Assembly: GCA_958419945.1 (NCBI GenBank)
Contig: CATZIC010000020.1
Location: forward strand, 1 to 33,292
Direction: 5' to 3'
Origin: an uncultured Clostridia bacterium
Lineage (GTDB): Bacteria; Bacillota; Clostridia; Christensenellales; Borkfalkiaceae
Length of the DNA stretch: 33,292 bases
A program made the position numbers and the translations under genes. Positions 23,527 to 31,417 of this stretch are shown here, piece by piece (position 1 is the first letter of the stretch; the number at the start of each line of letters is the position of its first letter). Below the pieces are notes generated by a model, which saw only the letters and a program-made list of their open reading frames with translations, did no database searches and was not told the origin of the DNA.

Positions 23527-24351
23527 ATGCTGAAAGACGTTGCCTTCGGACAATACTATCCCGTAAAATCACCCGTTCACAGAATGGACCCACGGTCGAA
23601 AATTGTCCTGCTAATTTTATATATCGTTATGATATTTATCGTAAAAAACTTCTGGGGCTTTTTGCTCACGGGGGGCTTTTTGCTTACGGCAATTTTCCTT
23701 TCCAAAGTTCCTATAAAATCGGTTTTTAGAAGCGTTAAGGCAATTATCTTTATTATTGTATTTACTTTCATTATCAACATTTTCTTCCACAAAGAGGAAG
23801 GCGCAAGGGTACTTTGGGACGTTTGGCTTATTCGCAATATAACGGATAAATCACTATACTATGCAATTTTTATGGCGCTAAGGCTTTTGTTTTTGGTGTT
23901 AGGCTCAAGCATACTTACACTTACGACCACACCGGTTTCCCTTACCGACGGCATAGAAAGTTTACTTAAACCGCTAAGCTTTATAAAATTTCCGGTACAC
24001 GAACTTGCGCTTATTATGAGTATAGCGCTTCGGTTTATCCCCACTTTAATGGAAGAAACGGAAAGGATAATCGGCGCGCAAAAGGCAAGGGGGGCGGACT
24101 TCGAAAGCGGAAACCTTTTTAAACGTGCAAAAGCCCTTCTTCCCGTGCTTATCCCTCTTATCACAAGTGCATTCAGACGAGCTGAAGAACTCGGCGACGC
24201 CATGGACGCAAGATGCTATAACGGAAGCAAAAACCGCACTAAATACAAAAAACTGAAGTTTACCCTTCGTGATTTGGTCGGAACCATTTTCTCCCTTGCG
24301 ATTTTAGCAGGAGTGATACTTTGTAACGTCTACTTGGGGGCTGTCGTATGA
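23527..24351 (+). CDS. ecfT: ECF transporter transmembrane protein EcfT
   Basis: A 274-residue membrane protein. It has five or so helices (about 27-45, 48-60, 72-87, 113-135 and 252-270) and the long cytoplasmic coupling helices with the two short motifs that contact the ATPases: ARG at 187-189 (QKARGADFE) and ARC at 228-230 (AMDARCYNGS). EcfT links EcfA1/EcfA2 to interchangeable S components. No clear Shine-Dalgarno lies before the ATG, where a repeat copy fills the gap. Its 3' end overlaps truA by four bases. Confidence 0.95.
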   Translation: MLKDVAFGQYYPVKSPVHRMDPRSKIVLLILYIVMIFIVKNFWGFLLTGGFLLTAIFLSKVPIKSVFRSVKAIIFIIVFTFIINIFFHKEEGARVLWDVWLIRNITDKSLYYAIFMALRLLFLVLGSSILTLTTTPVSLTDGIESLLKPLSFIKFPVHELALIMSIALRFIPTLMEETERIIGAQKARGADFESGNLFKRAKALLPVLIPLITSAFRRAEELGDAMDARCYNGSKNRTKYKKLKFTLRDLVGTIFSLAILAGVILCNVYLGAVV

Positions 24352-25079
24352 GAATAATTTTAACTATTTCCTACGACGGAACGGCTTACTGCGGTTGGCA
24401 ACGCCAAAAAAACGGAATTTCCGTGCAGGAAGTAATAGAAAACGCAATTATAAAGTTGACGGGTGAAAAGATAAGCCTTATTGCAAGCGGAAGGACGGAC
24501 GCCGGCGTGCATGCGTTGGGGCAGGTGGCGCATTTCGACACTTTGTCAACGATTCCGCCGCAAAAGTTTTACCTTGCGATTAACTCACTTTTGCCCGACG
24601 ATATAAGAATTCTTTCGTCGAATTTAGCAAAAGATGACTTTCACGCGCGCTACTCGGCAAAACGAAAAACATACGTTTATAACTTCTATCTTTCGCACGT
24701 AATACTTCCCCTTAAAGACAGGTACGCAACGAGAATTGAAAACTTTAACGTAGAAACCGCACAGGCGGTGCTTGATCAAATCGTCGGCACGCATGATTTT
24801 AAGTGCTTTTTATCAAGCGGTTCCGAAGTAAAAACCACGGTGCGAACAATTTACTCCGCCACTGCCTGTCAAAGCGGCGACGATATAAGTTTGGAAATCA
24901 CAGGAAACGGCTTTTTATATAATATGGTAAGAATTATCGCAGGCACGGTAATAGCTGCATGCGAAAACAAAATTACCGTAGAGGACGTCAAACGTGCACT
25001 TTTATCGGGGGACAGGAACGTCGCATCTAAAACCGCCCCCGCAAAAGGACTTTGCTTAAAGTCGGTGGAATATATCTGA
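24348..25079 (+). CDS. truA: tRNA pseudouridine(38-40) synthase TruA
   Basis: A 243-residue TruA of normal length. The catalytic Asp is at 51 in ASGRTDAGVHALGQVAHFDT (47-66). SYDGTAYCGWQRQ (8-20) and YNMVRIIAGTVI are further family blocks. It converts U38, U39 and U40 in the anticodon arm to pseudouridine. The ATGA overlap with ecfT shows translational coupling; the ecfA1-ecfA2-ecfT-truA order is a standard Firmicute operon. Confidence 0.96.
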   Translation: MRIILTISYDGTAYCGWQRQKNGISVQEVIENAIIKLTGEKISLIASGRTDAGVHALGQVAHFDTLSTIPPQKFYLAINSLLPDDIRILSSNLAKDDFHARYSAKRKTYVYNFYLSHVILPLKDRYATRIENFNVETAQAVLDQIVGTHDFKCFLSSGSEVKTTVRTIYSATACQSGDDISLEITGNGFLYNMVRIIAGTVIAACENKITVEDVKRALLSGDRNVASKTAPAKGLCLKSVEYI

Positions 25080-25111
25080 ATTTAAGCAGAGAAACATTAT
25101 ATAAAATGGTA

Positions 25112-25197
25112 GTTAATGGGCTTATATCACCACTTTTTACAATTTTCCTGCTTTGGCGACTGGATTGCCACGGAGCTCACGCTCCTCGCAATGACGG
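25112..25197 (-). repeat. Composite MITE-like element (inverted copy, after truA)
   Basis: Reading on the minus strand: CCGTCATTGCGAGGAGCG-TGAGCTCCGTGGCAATCCAG (25160-25197), a spacer containing AAAGCAGG, then AAAAAGTGGTGATATAAGCCCATTAAC (25112-25138), which is dispersed repeat copy 10. The same order (palindrome A, spacer, palindrome B) occurs at 32462 and 32695. Confidence 0.75.
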
Positions 25198-25211
25198 AGT
25201 GGAATAAGATC

Positions 25212-25240
25212 AAAAAAAAGCAGGCAAACGCCTGCTTTTT
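25212..25240. terminator. Terminator between truA and lgt
   Basis: GCAGGC pairs with GCCTGC around AAAC, with eight A before and five T after, so it can work in both directions. Confidence 0.9.
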
Positions 25241-25276
25241 AAATTGGCTTTATATTGACTTTAAAAGTAAAAATCG

Positions 25277-25308
25277 TAGATAACGGGCTTATAGCCCTAT
25301 TTTTTATA
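25277..25308. repeat. Dispersed palindromic repeat, copy 11 (after lgt)
   Basis: GTAGATAACGGGCTTATAGC followed by CCTATTTTTTAT. The palindrome GGGCTTATAGCCC is perfect and the T-run behind it could make it a weak terminator for rightward transcripts. Confidence 0.7.
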
Positions 25309-25316
25309 TTTTAAAG

Positions 25317-26159
25317 TTACTTTTTAACTTTTTTATCGGGTTTTTCCGACTTGTTAAAACCCGAAGGATTCTTTTCAAGTTCTGCCGCACGCTTTTTAAG
25401 GAAGTAGTTATGAAGGAAATAAACGCCTACCGCCAAAGGTATCATTATAAGGGACCAGAACTGCGAGGGAGAAATTCCGCTTACAAACTCGCCTCTGTGG
25501 TCGGCACGCAAAAATTCTATTAAGAATCTGAAAATGCCGTAACTCAAAAGGTAAAGGCTCAGTCCGTGCTTAAAGTTGCGTTTTATTACCAAATATGAAA
25601 TTACCGCAAACATTGCAAACAGGAACAGTGCTTCGTAAAGCTGCGTGGGAACGTAATATCCCCAACCGAAATCGCCTTTTATTTTGATTCCGCCTACAAC
25701 GTAACTTGCGCCGAGATAGGTTCCGTGGCAGCAGCCCGCAAACAGACAGCCGATTCTACCAAAGCCGTGAGCAACCAAAATGCCGCAGGGGATGTATGTT
25801 ATAACTTCGCAAAGCCTGGTATTGTATTTCTTTCTGAATATAAAGTAAAGAATTAAAAAGCAAGCTGCGCCGCCGATAAGTCCGCCCAAAAAGGTGATTC
25901 CGCCGAACTCAAACACACCCGTTTCGATAAAGTTATAAAACGCCTGGAAAAGCGCCGCAAAAGCAAAGCCCACTATAATAGAAGCAATGCCGTCGTAAAA
26001 GATAAAATCTACGAAGTCGGGGTTGTAGTGAAGGATTTTGCCGTACTTAAACAGTACGAAAAAGCAAGCCAAAAGCCCTAACGCTATCATAATTCCGTAA
26101 AGGGTTGGGCCGTAGGTTTGTCCTGCTATTTTAAATTGAAATAAGTAACCGGGATACAT
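25317..26159 (-). CDS. lgt: Prolipoprotein diacylglyceryl transferase
   Basis: A 280-residue protein with about seven hydrophobic helices. The Lgt signature region is HGFGRIGCLFAGCCHG (131-146), with the essential His/Arg positions. YGIMIALGLLACFFVL is the first helix. Lgt transfers diacylglyceryl from phosphatidylglycerol to the lipobox Cys of prolipoproteins, such as the lipoprotein at 14695. The C-terminal 25 residues are lysine-rich and cytoplasmic. GGAGGAA precedes the ATG. It follows the SLOG gene by 12 bases, and rsmG, the SLOG gene and lgt form one minus-strand operon. Confidence 0.95.
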   Translation of the reverse strand: MYPGYLFQFKIAGQTYGPTLYGIMIALGLLACFFVLFKYGKILHYNPDFVDFIFYDGIASIIVGFAFAALFQAFYNFIETGVFEFGGITFLGGLIGGAACFLILYFIFRKKYNTRLCEVITYIPCGILVAHGFGRIGCLFAGCCHGTYLGASYVVGGIKIKGDFGWGYYVPTQLYEALFLFAMFAVISYLVIKRNFKHGLSLYLLSYGIFRFLIEFLRADHRGEFVSGISPSQFWSLIMIPLAVGVYFLHNYFLKKRAAELEKNPSGFNKSEKPDKKVKK

Positions 26160-26171
26160 AAAGTTCCTCCT

Positions 26172-26645
26172 TTAGTTCTGTTCTTTGCCGAGGTATAAAA
26201 CTTCGACGCCGCTTTCCACCGCGTATTTCACAGTGGAATAGGTTCCGCCGTGTCCGTAATTTAAATAACAGATAAGGCGTGCCGAGTTATCAACCATAAA
26301 GCGGTTTCTTTCTTGCATGCATCCGTCGAAGTATTCCTTGGAAACGTAAATAACTTCGTCGGCGCAATTTAGCATTCGCTCATACTCGTCTTTTTGCTTT
26401 TTTTTAAAAAATTTGCTCTGACTTTCGCACGGAACGCAGGCTATTATTTTAATTGGATTATCCTTTCGAAGCTTCTCCAAGACCTTAAAACACGCCGTGT
26501 CAAAACCTAAAGCCATTCCGCACAAAAATGTGTCAAAGCCGTCGTTAATCGACTTATAGACCAACTTTTCAAGTTCTTTTTCGTCAAAATCCTTCGGTAA
26601 AATCCTGTGTCCGGAAAAGCAACACGTTTTAGATTTTTCTGTCAT
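26172..26645 (-). CDS. SLOG-family protein (DUF1273/YpsA-like)
   Basis: A 157-residue Rossmann-like SLOG protein. Family features are the N-terminal CCFSGHRILP (8-17), the glycine segment FLCGMALGFDT (40-50) and IACVPCESQ. SLOG domains bind nucleotides or their derivatives; YpsA of Bacillus affects cell division, but function here is not known. The start overlaps rsmG by four bases. Residues KLVYKSIND (27-35) are encoded by a copy of the dispersed repeat. Another SLOG-like gene starts at the right edge of the window. Confidence 0.88.
   Translation of the reverse strand: MTEKSKTCCFSGHRILPKDFDEKELEKLVYKSINDGFDTFLCGMALGFDTACFKVLEKLRKDNPIKIIACVPCESQSKFFKKKQKDEYERMLNCADEVIYVSKEYFDGCMQERNRFMVDNSARLICYLNYGHGGTYSTVKYAVESGVEVLYLGKEQN
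26544..26569 (+). repeat. Dispersed palindromic repeat inside the SLOG gene (copy 12)
   Basis: GTTAATCGACTTATAGACCA followed by ACTTTT. It shares CGACTTATAGACCAACTTTT with copy 9 between ecfA2 and ecfT. It is read antisense within the gene. Confidence 0.6.
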
Positions 26646-27343
26646 AACGGGGCCTTCCTTATTTTTGACTCATGGCGTGGATAAACCTCTTTTGTTTTTG
26701 ATACCTTTTTCAAAATAATAAGTACGTGCTGTCCCCTACCTTCCGGAAGTTCGTATTTGTAAACATTTTCCACTTCGCACCCTAACGCTTTAAAAGCGTT
26801 TTGGGAAGATACAAGTTCCTCTTCGTATTGACTTCCTTTATAGCAAATCGCTCTTCCGCCTATTTTCAAAAAGGGGATAAGGTATTCGGTCAAAATATTA
26901 AGCGGGGCAACCGCCCTTGCTACGGCATAGTCATAAACGCCACGATATGCCGCCGTTTTGGAAAGTTCTTCGCAACGCCCGTTTACAACCTCGAATTTCG
27001 TAAAACCGAGAAGTTTTTTAACCTCTTTAAGATAATCGCACTTTTTTCCAGTCGCCTCAATAAGGGTAAAATCAAGGTCAGACCGTTCTATCTTCAAGGG
27101 GACGGAAGGAAATCCGCCGCCGGAACCTATTTCCACGACTTTGGCGTTTTCCGTCAAAAATTCCGAAGCGTAAAGACTATCTAAAAAGTGTTTTATCACA
27201 ATTTCTTTGTCATCTGTTAAAGACGTAAGGTTAAACCTTCCGGCGCTTTCCTTAAAAAAAGCGAGGAACTTAACAAAGTTATCCACATTTTTACAATTAT
27301 TAAGTAACCTGAAAATCTCTTCCATAAAAAAACGAAGCGGCAA
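26642..27343 (-). CDS. rsmG: 16S rRNA (guanine-N7) methyltransferase RsmG
   Basis: A 233-residue RsmG (GidB). The SAM-binding motif EIGSGGGFPS is at 71-80, preceded by RFNLTSLTD and the KHFLDSL segment that are typical of the family. It methylates G527 of 16S rRNA. The start is uncertain: TTG at 27343 has AAGGA a few bases before it, while ATG at 27325 (MEEIF) has none but fits family length as well. The 5' end contains a perfect DnaA box. It is the first gene of a minus-strand operon and is transcribed away from the putative origin, as in many Firmicutes. Confidence 0.94.
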   Translation of the reverse strand: MPLRFFMEEIFRLLNNCKNVDNFVKFLAFFKESAGRFNLTSLTDDKEIVIKHFLDSLYASEFLTENAKVVEIGSGGGFPSVPLKIERSDLDFTLIEATGKKCDYLKEVKKLLGFTKFEVVNGRCEELSKTAAYRGVYDYAVARAVAPLNILTEYLIPFLKIGGRAICYKGSQYEEELVSSQNAFKALGCEVENVYKYELPEGRGQHVLIILKKVSKTKEVYPRHESKIRKAPL

Positions 27344-27839
27344 AAATCCTTATTTAAAAAGCATTTTAATTGTACCATAAATTTATCCGCATTTCAACAA
27401 TTTTCGGGTATAAACTTTTCCACAAAGTGGATAACCACATTATTTTTTGTAGATACCACGATTATTTTTTTACAGGCCTTACGAAAAAACACCGAAAAAG
27501 TACGGCCCTAAATAGGGCGCAATAAAAAAATCGGTAAAAAATCCCCGTAATCGTTTGCCTTTTATAATAATTTTATTTATAATATATATAAGTATGGCAG
27601 TTGCCGTTTGATTCAGGCAAACCGGAGCAAAAACCGTTTATCCACACTTTTAAAAGTTATCAAGGCAATATTAACAAAAAATTCAACAGGTTTTCAACAG
27701 GATATTTTCGAATTTGTACTATCATTTTTTACGATGACAGAACGAATTTTAAGTTCTTCAAACTTCTGTAAACATTTCCACAGCTGCCTACTGCTTATAC
27801 TACTTAATTATAATAAAAAATAACGTAGAAGAGGTTACA
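27279..27839. other. oriC: Probable replication origin (DnaA-box cluster)
   Basis: DnaA boxes (consensus TTATCCACA): perfect at 27279-27287 and 27638-27646. One-mismatch boxes lie at 27383-27391 (TTATCCGCA), 27416-27424 (TTTTCCACA) and, reversed, 27426-27434 (AGTGGATAA). A weaker one is at 27774-27782 (ATTTCCACA). Between them 27563-27593 is almost pure A/T, as for an unwinding element. The cluster separates minus-strand rsmG from plus-strand dnaN. The region is otherwise noncoding. The dnaA gene, usual at this place, is absent. Confidence 0.75.
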
Positions 27840-28943
27840 ATGAAAACGATCGTCAAGGGTTGCGAACTTTCGAGCGCAGTCAACAAAGTTTCAAAGGCAA
27901 TAAGTTCAAAATCGCCTAATCAACTTTTGGAAGGTATTAAACTTTCCATTAAAGGCGACAGTTTGGTGCTTACCGCCACCGATATGGAAATCGCTATCGA
28001 AAAGACCATTTCCGCCGAAACCTATCAGGAAGGGGATATTGTCGTTCCCGGCAGACTTTTTGCTGATTTCGTCAAAAAATTGGAAGGCGAGGACGATATC
28101 GAATTATACGCCGGCGACGACGGCAGACTTAAAATAACCTATTCGGCTTCGGAAGGTTTCATTCAGTGCCTTTCTGCCGAAAGTTATCCCGTTATCAAAA
28201 AGGATATAAACAAAAACTCCTTCGTAATAAACCAAAAGAATTTCAAGGACGTTATAAACAAAACGAGTTTTGCCTGCTCGCAGGACGATTCCCGCCCCAT
28301 TTTAAAGGGCTGTCTTATTGAAATTTCCGGCGACGTTTTAACCTGCGTTGCTCTCGACGGTTTCAGGCTTGCGGTCTGCAAAAAGAACGTAAGAGAGGCT
28401 TCCGGCAACATCAGGGCAATCGTTCCTTCGCGTGCGCTTGTGGAAATCACGAGATTACTTGATAAAGACGAAGAATACGTTACCGTGGTTATACAGGATA
28501 ACTCGCTTATGATAAGCGTTGACGGCACGGTATTTTTGACAAGGCTTTTAGAGGGCGAATACATAGACTATAAACGCATTATCCCCACCGACTTCGTAAC
28601 TCTGTTCAGAGTAAACAAAGGACTTTTGTATTCCTCAATCGAAAGGGCTTCCATCGTTGCCAAAGGAATGAAGAATATCGTTAAGTTCGATATAAAGGAA
28701 AACTACGTAGACGTATCTTCCGATTCCGAAATGGGTAACGTTAAGGAAAACTTAATCATAAACCTCGAAGGCAAAGACTTAACTATTGCATTTAACTCTA
28801 AATACCTTATCGACGCTTTAAGGGTTATCGACGATGAGTTTGTAAACTTCAACTTAAATTCTTCCATTGCCCCCTGCGTAATTAAACCTTATTCCGACGA
28901 CGAATATCTTTATCTTATTCTTCCCGTAAGAATGTCTGCATAA
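27840..28943 (+). CDS. dnaN: DNA polymerase III beta subunit (sliding clamp)
   Basis: A 367-residue beta clamp of normal length with the three-fold repeat. Family segments are LLEGIKLSIKGDSLVLTATDMEIAIE near the N terminus, RPILKGCLIEISGDVLTCVALDGFRLA in the middle domain, and the C-terminal YLYLILPVRM that lines the partner-binding pocket. The clamp encircles DNA and tethers polymerase. AGAGG precedes the ATG. It lies directly after the DnaA-box region, in dnaA's usual neighbourhood, but no dnaA precedes it and no recF follows; rpmH comes next. Confidence 0.97.
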   Translation: MKTIVKGCELSSAVNKVSKAISSKSPNQLLEGIKLSIKGDSLVLTATDMEIAIEKTISAETYQEGDIVVPGRLFADFVKKLEGEDDIELYAGDDGRLKITYSASEGFIQCLSAESYPVIKKDINKNSFVINQKNFKDVINKTSFACSQDDSRPILKGCLIEISGDVLTCVALDGFRLAVCKKNVREASGNIRAIVPSRALVEITRLLDKDEEYVTVVIQDNSLMISVDGTVFLTRLLEGEYIDYKRIIPTDFVTLFRVNKGLLYSSIERASIVAKGMKNIVKFDIKENYVDVSSDSEMGNVKENLIINLEGKDLTIAFNSKYLIDALRVIDDEFVNFNLNSSIAPCVIKPYSDDEYLYLILPVRMSA

Positions 28944-29029
28944 CCTTATAATTTAGGCACTTTGCGGCTTAAAAAAGGCGAGAATATCCACGTATAATTG
29001 ATTATTCTTACTTAAACCGACTAAAAAAG

Positions 29030-29058
29030 TTGACAAAAGGTCAAAAATAAAATAAAAT
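29030..29058 (+). promoter_or_regulatory. Promoter of rpmH-rnpA
   Basis: TTGACA (29030-29035), a 17-base spacer and TAAAAT (29053-29058), about 82 bases before the rpmH start. Confidence 0.8.
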
Positions 29059-29139
29059 ATCTAGGCGTGTTTACGCACAAACCTATAAACAAATAACGAA
29101 AAATAACGCAATTATTTTTGCGAAAACGGAGAGATTATA

Positions 29140-29274
29140 ATGAAAAGAACCTACCAACCCAAAAAAAGACAGAGATCAAAAGTACACGGCTTCAGAAAGA
29201 GAATGGCTACTAAATCCGGAAGAAACGTTCTAAAGAGAAGGAGAGCGAAAGGTCGTCATAAACTTTCCGCATAA
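29140..29274 (+). CDS. rpmH: 50S ribosomal protein L34
   Basis: A 44-codon frame beginning MKRTYQPKKRQRSKVHGF and ending KGRHKLSA, a standard L34 in length and sequence. GGAGAG precedes the ATG. It has its own promoter and lies just before rnpA; the L34-RNase P protein pair is nearly universal. The start of rnpA lies five bases after its stop. Confidence 0.98.
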   Translation: MKRTYQPKKRQRSKVHGFRKRMATKSGRNVLKRRRAKGRHKLSA

Positions 29275-29279
29275 GGCTT

Positions 29280-29600
29280 TTGGAAAAGAGACTAAAAACT
29301 CAGCACGACTTCGACCTTGTTTTCGGCAAGGGAAAAAGGGCATACACCAAATCGGTTGCGATGTATTATATCGAAACGAAAGGACATACGAGAATTGGTG
29401 TATCGGTCAGCAAAAAACACGGAAATGCGGTTAAAAGAAACCGTATAAAAAGATTATTGCGTGCATCATACATTCCCATGTACGACAAGATCACAAAAAG
29501 CGCATTGATAGTATTCGTTCCCCGTGTCAGAGAAACTTACGAGTTTTCGGATATCGAAAAGTCCGTCGCGAGTTTGTTAAAAAAAGAAAATCTCTTATAA
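29280..29600 (+). CDS. rnpA: Ribonuclease P protein component
   Basis: A 106-residue RnpA. The signature NAVKRNRIKRLLRA lies at about 49-62, and the start EKRLKTQHDFDLVFGKGKR is typical. It assists the catalytic RNA in removing tRNA 5' leaders. The start is TTG, with AAGG in the tail of rpmH as a ribosome binding site; no upstream ATG is possible without overlapping rpmH. Length is normal. Confidence 0.96.
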   Translation: MEKRLKTQHDFDLVFGKGKRAYTKSVAMYYIETKGHTRIGVSVSKKHGNAVKRNRIKRLLRASYIPMYDKITKSALIVFVPRVRETYEFSDIEKSVASLLKKENLL

Positions 29601-29611
29601 TCTTCAAAAAA

Positions 29612-29851
29612 GTGAAAAATCTTTTGATTAAATTGCTTGGTTTTTATAAAAAGCACATATCCCGAAGTTTACACACAAGTTGCATTTTTACTCCCACCTG
29701 TAGCGAATACGCTGTGGAAGCATTGCAAAAGCGAACCCTTTTCGTGGCAATTTTTCTGATTATAAGAAGGCTTTTAAGGTGTAACCCCTTATCAAAAGGC
29801 GGTTTGGATCCTGTTCCCGACAGTAAAAACGTCGTGAAGTGGCTTATATAA
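29612..29851 (+). CDS. yidD: Membrane protein insertion efficiency factor YidD
   Basis: A 79-residue YidD with a GTG start. The family motif CIFTPTCSEYAVEAL is at 24-38 and the C-terminal CNPLSKGGLDPVP is also characteristic. An N-terminal amphipathic helix (about 1-16) probably attaches it to the membrane. YidD aids YidC-dependent insertion; its place between rnpA and yidC is conserved in many bacteria. Confidence 0.95.
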   Translation: MKNLLIKLLGFYKKHISRSLHTSCIFTPTCSEYAVEALQKRTLFVAIFLIIRRLLRCNPLSKGGLDPVPDSKNVVKWLI

Positions 29852-30007
29852 AACGTTCCTGCTTTTATTTTGCGGGGCTTATGATATAAATTTTCTTTAT
29901 TAAGGCGTAGGCGGAACTGTCGACTAACCTCTTTTTTACGGCGGAAACGGTAAGTTTTACTTATTGTTTATTCCGTCATTTTTTCTATTATTTAGTAAGG
30001 ATTTAAT

Positions 30008-31387
30008 ATGTTCAATCTTTTATCATCCACCGTTATCGAAACGATGCCGGTGTTCGACAATCCTTATACCCTTAACTTTATAGGCAAATTCATTCAATGG
30101 CTTGTTGAAAGTTTGCCGAATATGGGTTTGGGTATCATAGTTTTTACCCTCGTGTTAAAACTGATAACCTTGCCTCTCGATATATATTCGAGGGTTTCCA
30201 TGAAGAAGAATAATCTCAAAATGGAAAGAATGCGTCCTCAGCTTGAAAAACTTCAACGTCAGTACGCAAACAACAAGGAAATGTATAACATGAAGATACA
30301 GGCGCTTTACAAAAAGGAAGGCTATTCGGCTTTATCTTCCTGCTTGCCTACGCTTGTAACTTTAGTCGTGTTTATTATCGTCATCAATCAGTTTTCAAAC
30401 TACTCTAACTACGCAAACCTTAAGCTTATTCAGGGCATGGCGGAAAGCTACAATCACGCCGTCGAAACTTACGACGAAATTAATTCCACAGACTTAGTTG
30501 TTAAAGTCGGCAACGAATACTATATCAACCAATCCTCGATCTATTCCGACGAAGAGTTAGCCGCCGCAGGCGTCACAAAAACCGTCAATGAGAACGGACA
30601 AACCGTTTACAAAACCGAGGACGTAAACAAGTTTGCAGCCTACGTTAAAGGCCTTAACGATAAAGGCTATGAAGGCGTTAAAGTGGACGTGGATATCGTT
30701 AAAAACGGCGATAACTACGAGTTTAGCAGAAACAACTTTGCGGAAGAAGCAACCGCCGATTATATAAACTCCGTCATAACCAATAAGGTTTTCGACGACG
30801 GATGCGCGCAAGCTATCGAAACCGTAAAGGAATCTGCAAGAGAGGCCGCTGCCAAATCGTATAGGGAAAACGTTCCTTCCTTTTTATGGGTAAAAAATAT
30901 CTGGGTAGAGGATTTATTCTGGAAACACCCGGTTAAAAACTCCTTCTCGGAATACAGATTCACCATTCGTCAGGGCTGTAAAGCGGTTGACGCGGGAATC
31001 AATATGGAAGATTCCAGCTATGCAGAGCTAACCAAAAACCTTTCCGCTGAAAAGGAAGCCCCCAACGGCTATCTTATTTTGGTAATCCTTTCCATCGGTG
31101 TAATGATACTTTCAACCGTTATCTCAAACAAGGCGCAAAAGGCGCAAATGGAACTTCAGACGGCTGACGGTACTGCCGCACAGACCTCTAAAATGATGAT
31201 GTGGATGATGCCGATAATGTTTGGTATTTTCGCATTTATTTACACTGCTTCTTTTTCGATTTACATGGTTGTAAGTTCCGTAGTATCAATGGTCAGTATG
31301 GTTGCGATAAACGCAATCGTGGAAAAAAGTTTCAACAAAAAATTGGAAGAACAATCTAAAAATAATCGCTTCCGCAAAAACAAATAA
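30008..31387 (+). CDS. yidC: Membrane protein insertase YidC/Oxa1 with a large insertion
   Basis: A 459-residue YidC. The Oxa1 core is clear: first helix at about 38-56 (MGLGIIVFTLVLKLITLPLD) with a conserved Arg at 62, the cytoplasmic coiled hairpin at about 65-105, a second helix at 112-130, and final helices at about 354-373, 397-413 and 417-437. Between the second and third helices lies an extracytoplasmic stretch of about 215 residues (135-350) that is much longer than in Gram-positive YidC1 proteins of about 260-290 residues. No lipobox is seen at the N terminus. AGTAAGG precedes the ATG. It is likely co-expressed with jag. Confidence 0.93.
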   Translation: MFNLLSSTVIETMPVFDNPYTLNFIGKFIQWLVESLPNMGLGIIVFTLVLKLITLPLDIYSRVSMKKNNLKMERMRPQLEKLQRQYANNKEMYNMKIQALYKKEGYSALSSCLPTLVTLVVFIIVINQFSNYSNYANLKLIQGMAESYNHAVETYDEINSTDLVVKVGNEYYINQSSIYSDEELAAAGVTKTVNENGQTVYKTEDVNKFAAYVKGLNDKGYEGVKVDVDIVKNGDNYEFSRNNFAEEATADYINSVITNKVFDDGCAQAIETVKESAREAAAKSYRENVPSFLWVKNIWVEDLFWKHPVKNSFSEYRFTIRQGCKAVDAGINMEDSSYAELTKNLSAEKEAPNGYLILVILSIGVMILSTVISNKAQKAQMELQTADGTAAQTSKMMMWMMPIMFGIFAFIYTASFSIYMVVSSVVSMVSMVAINAIVEKSFNKKLEEQSKNNRFRKNK

Positions 31388-31417
31388 GGTTAAAAATCTA
31401 ATATCAGGAGATATAAA

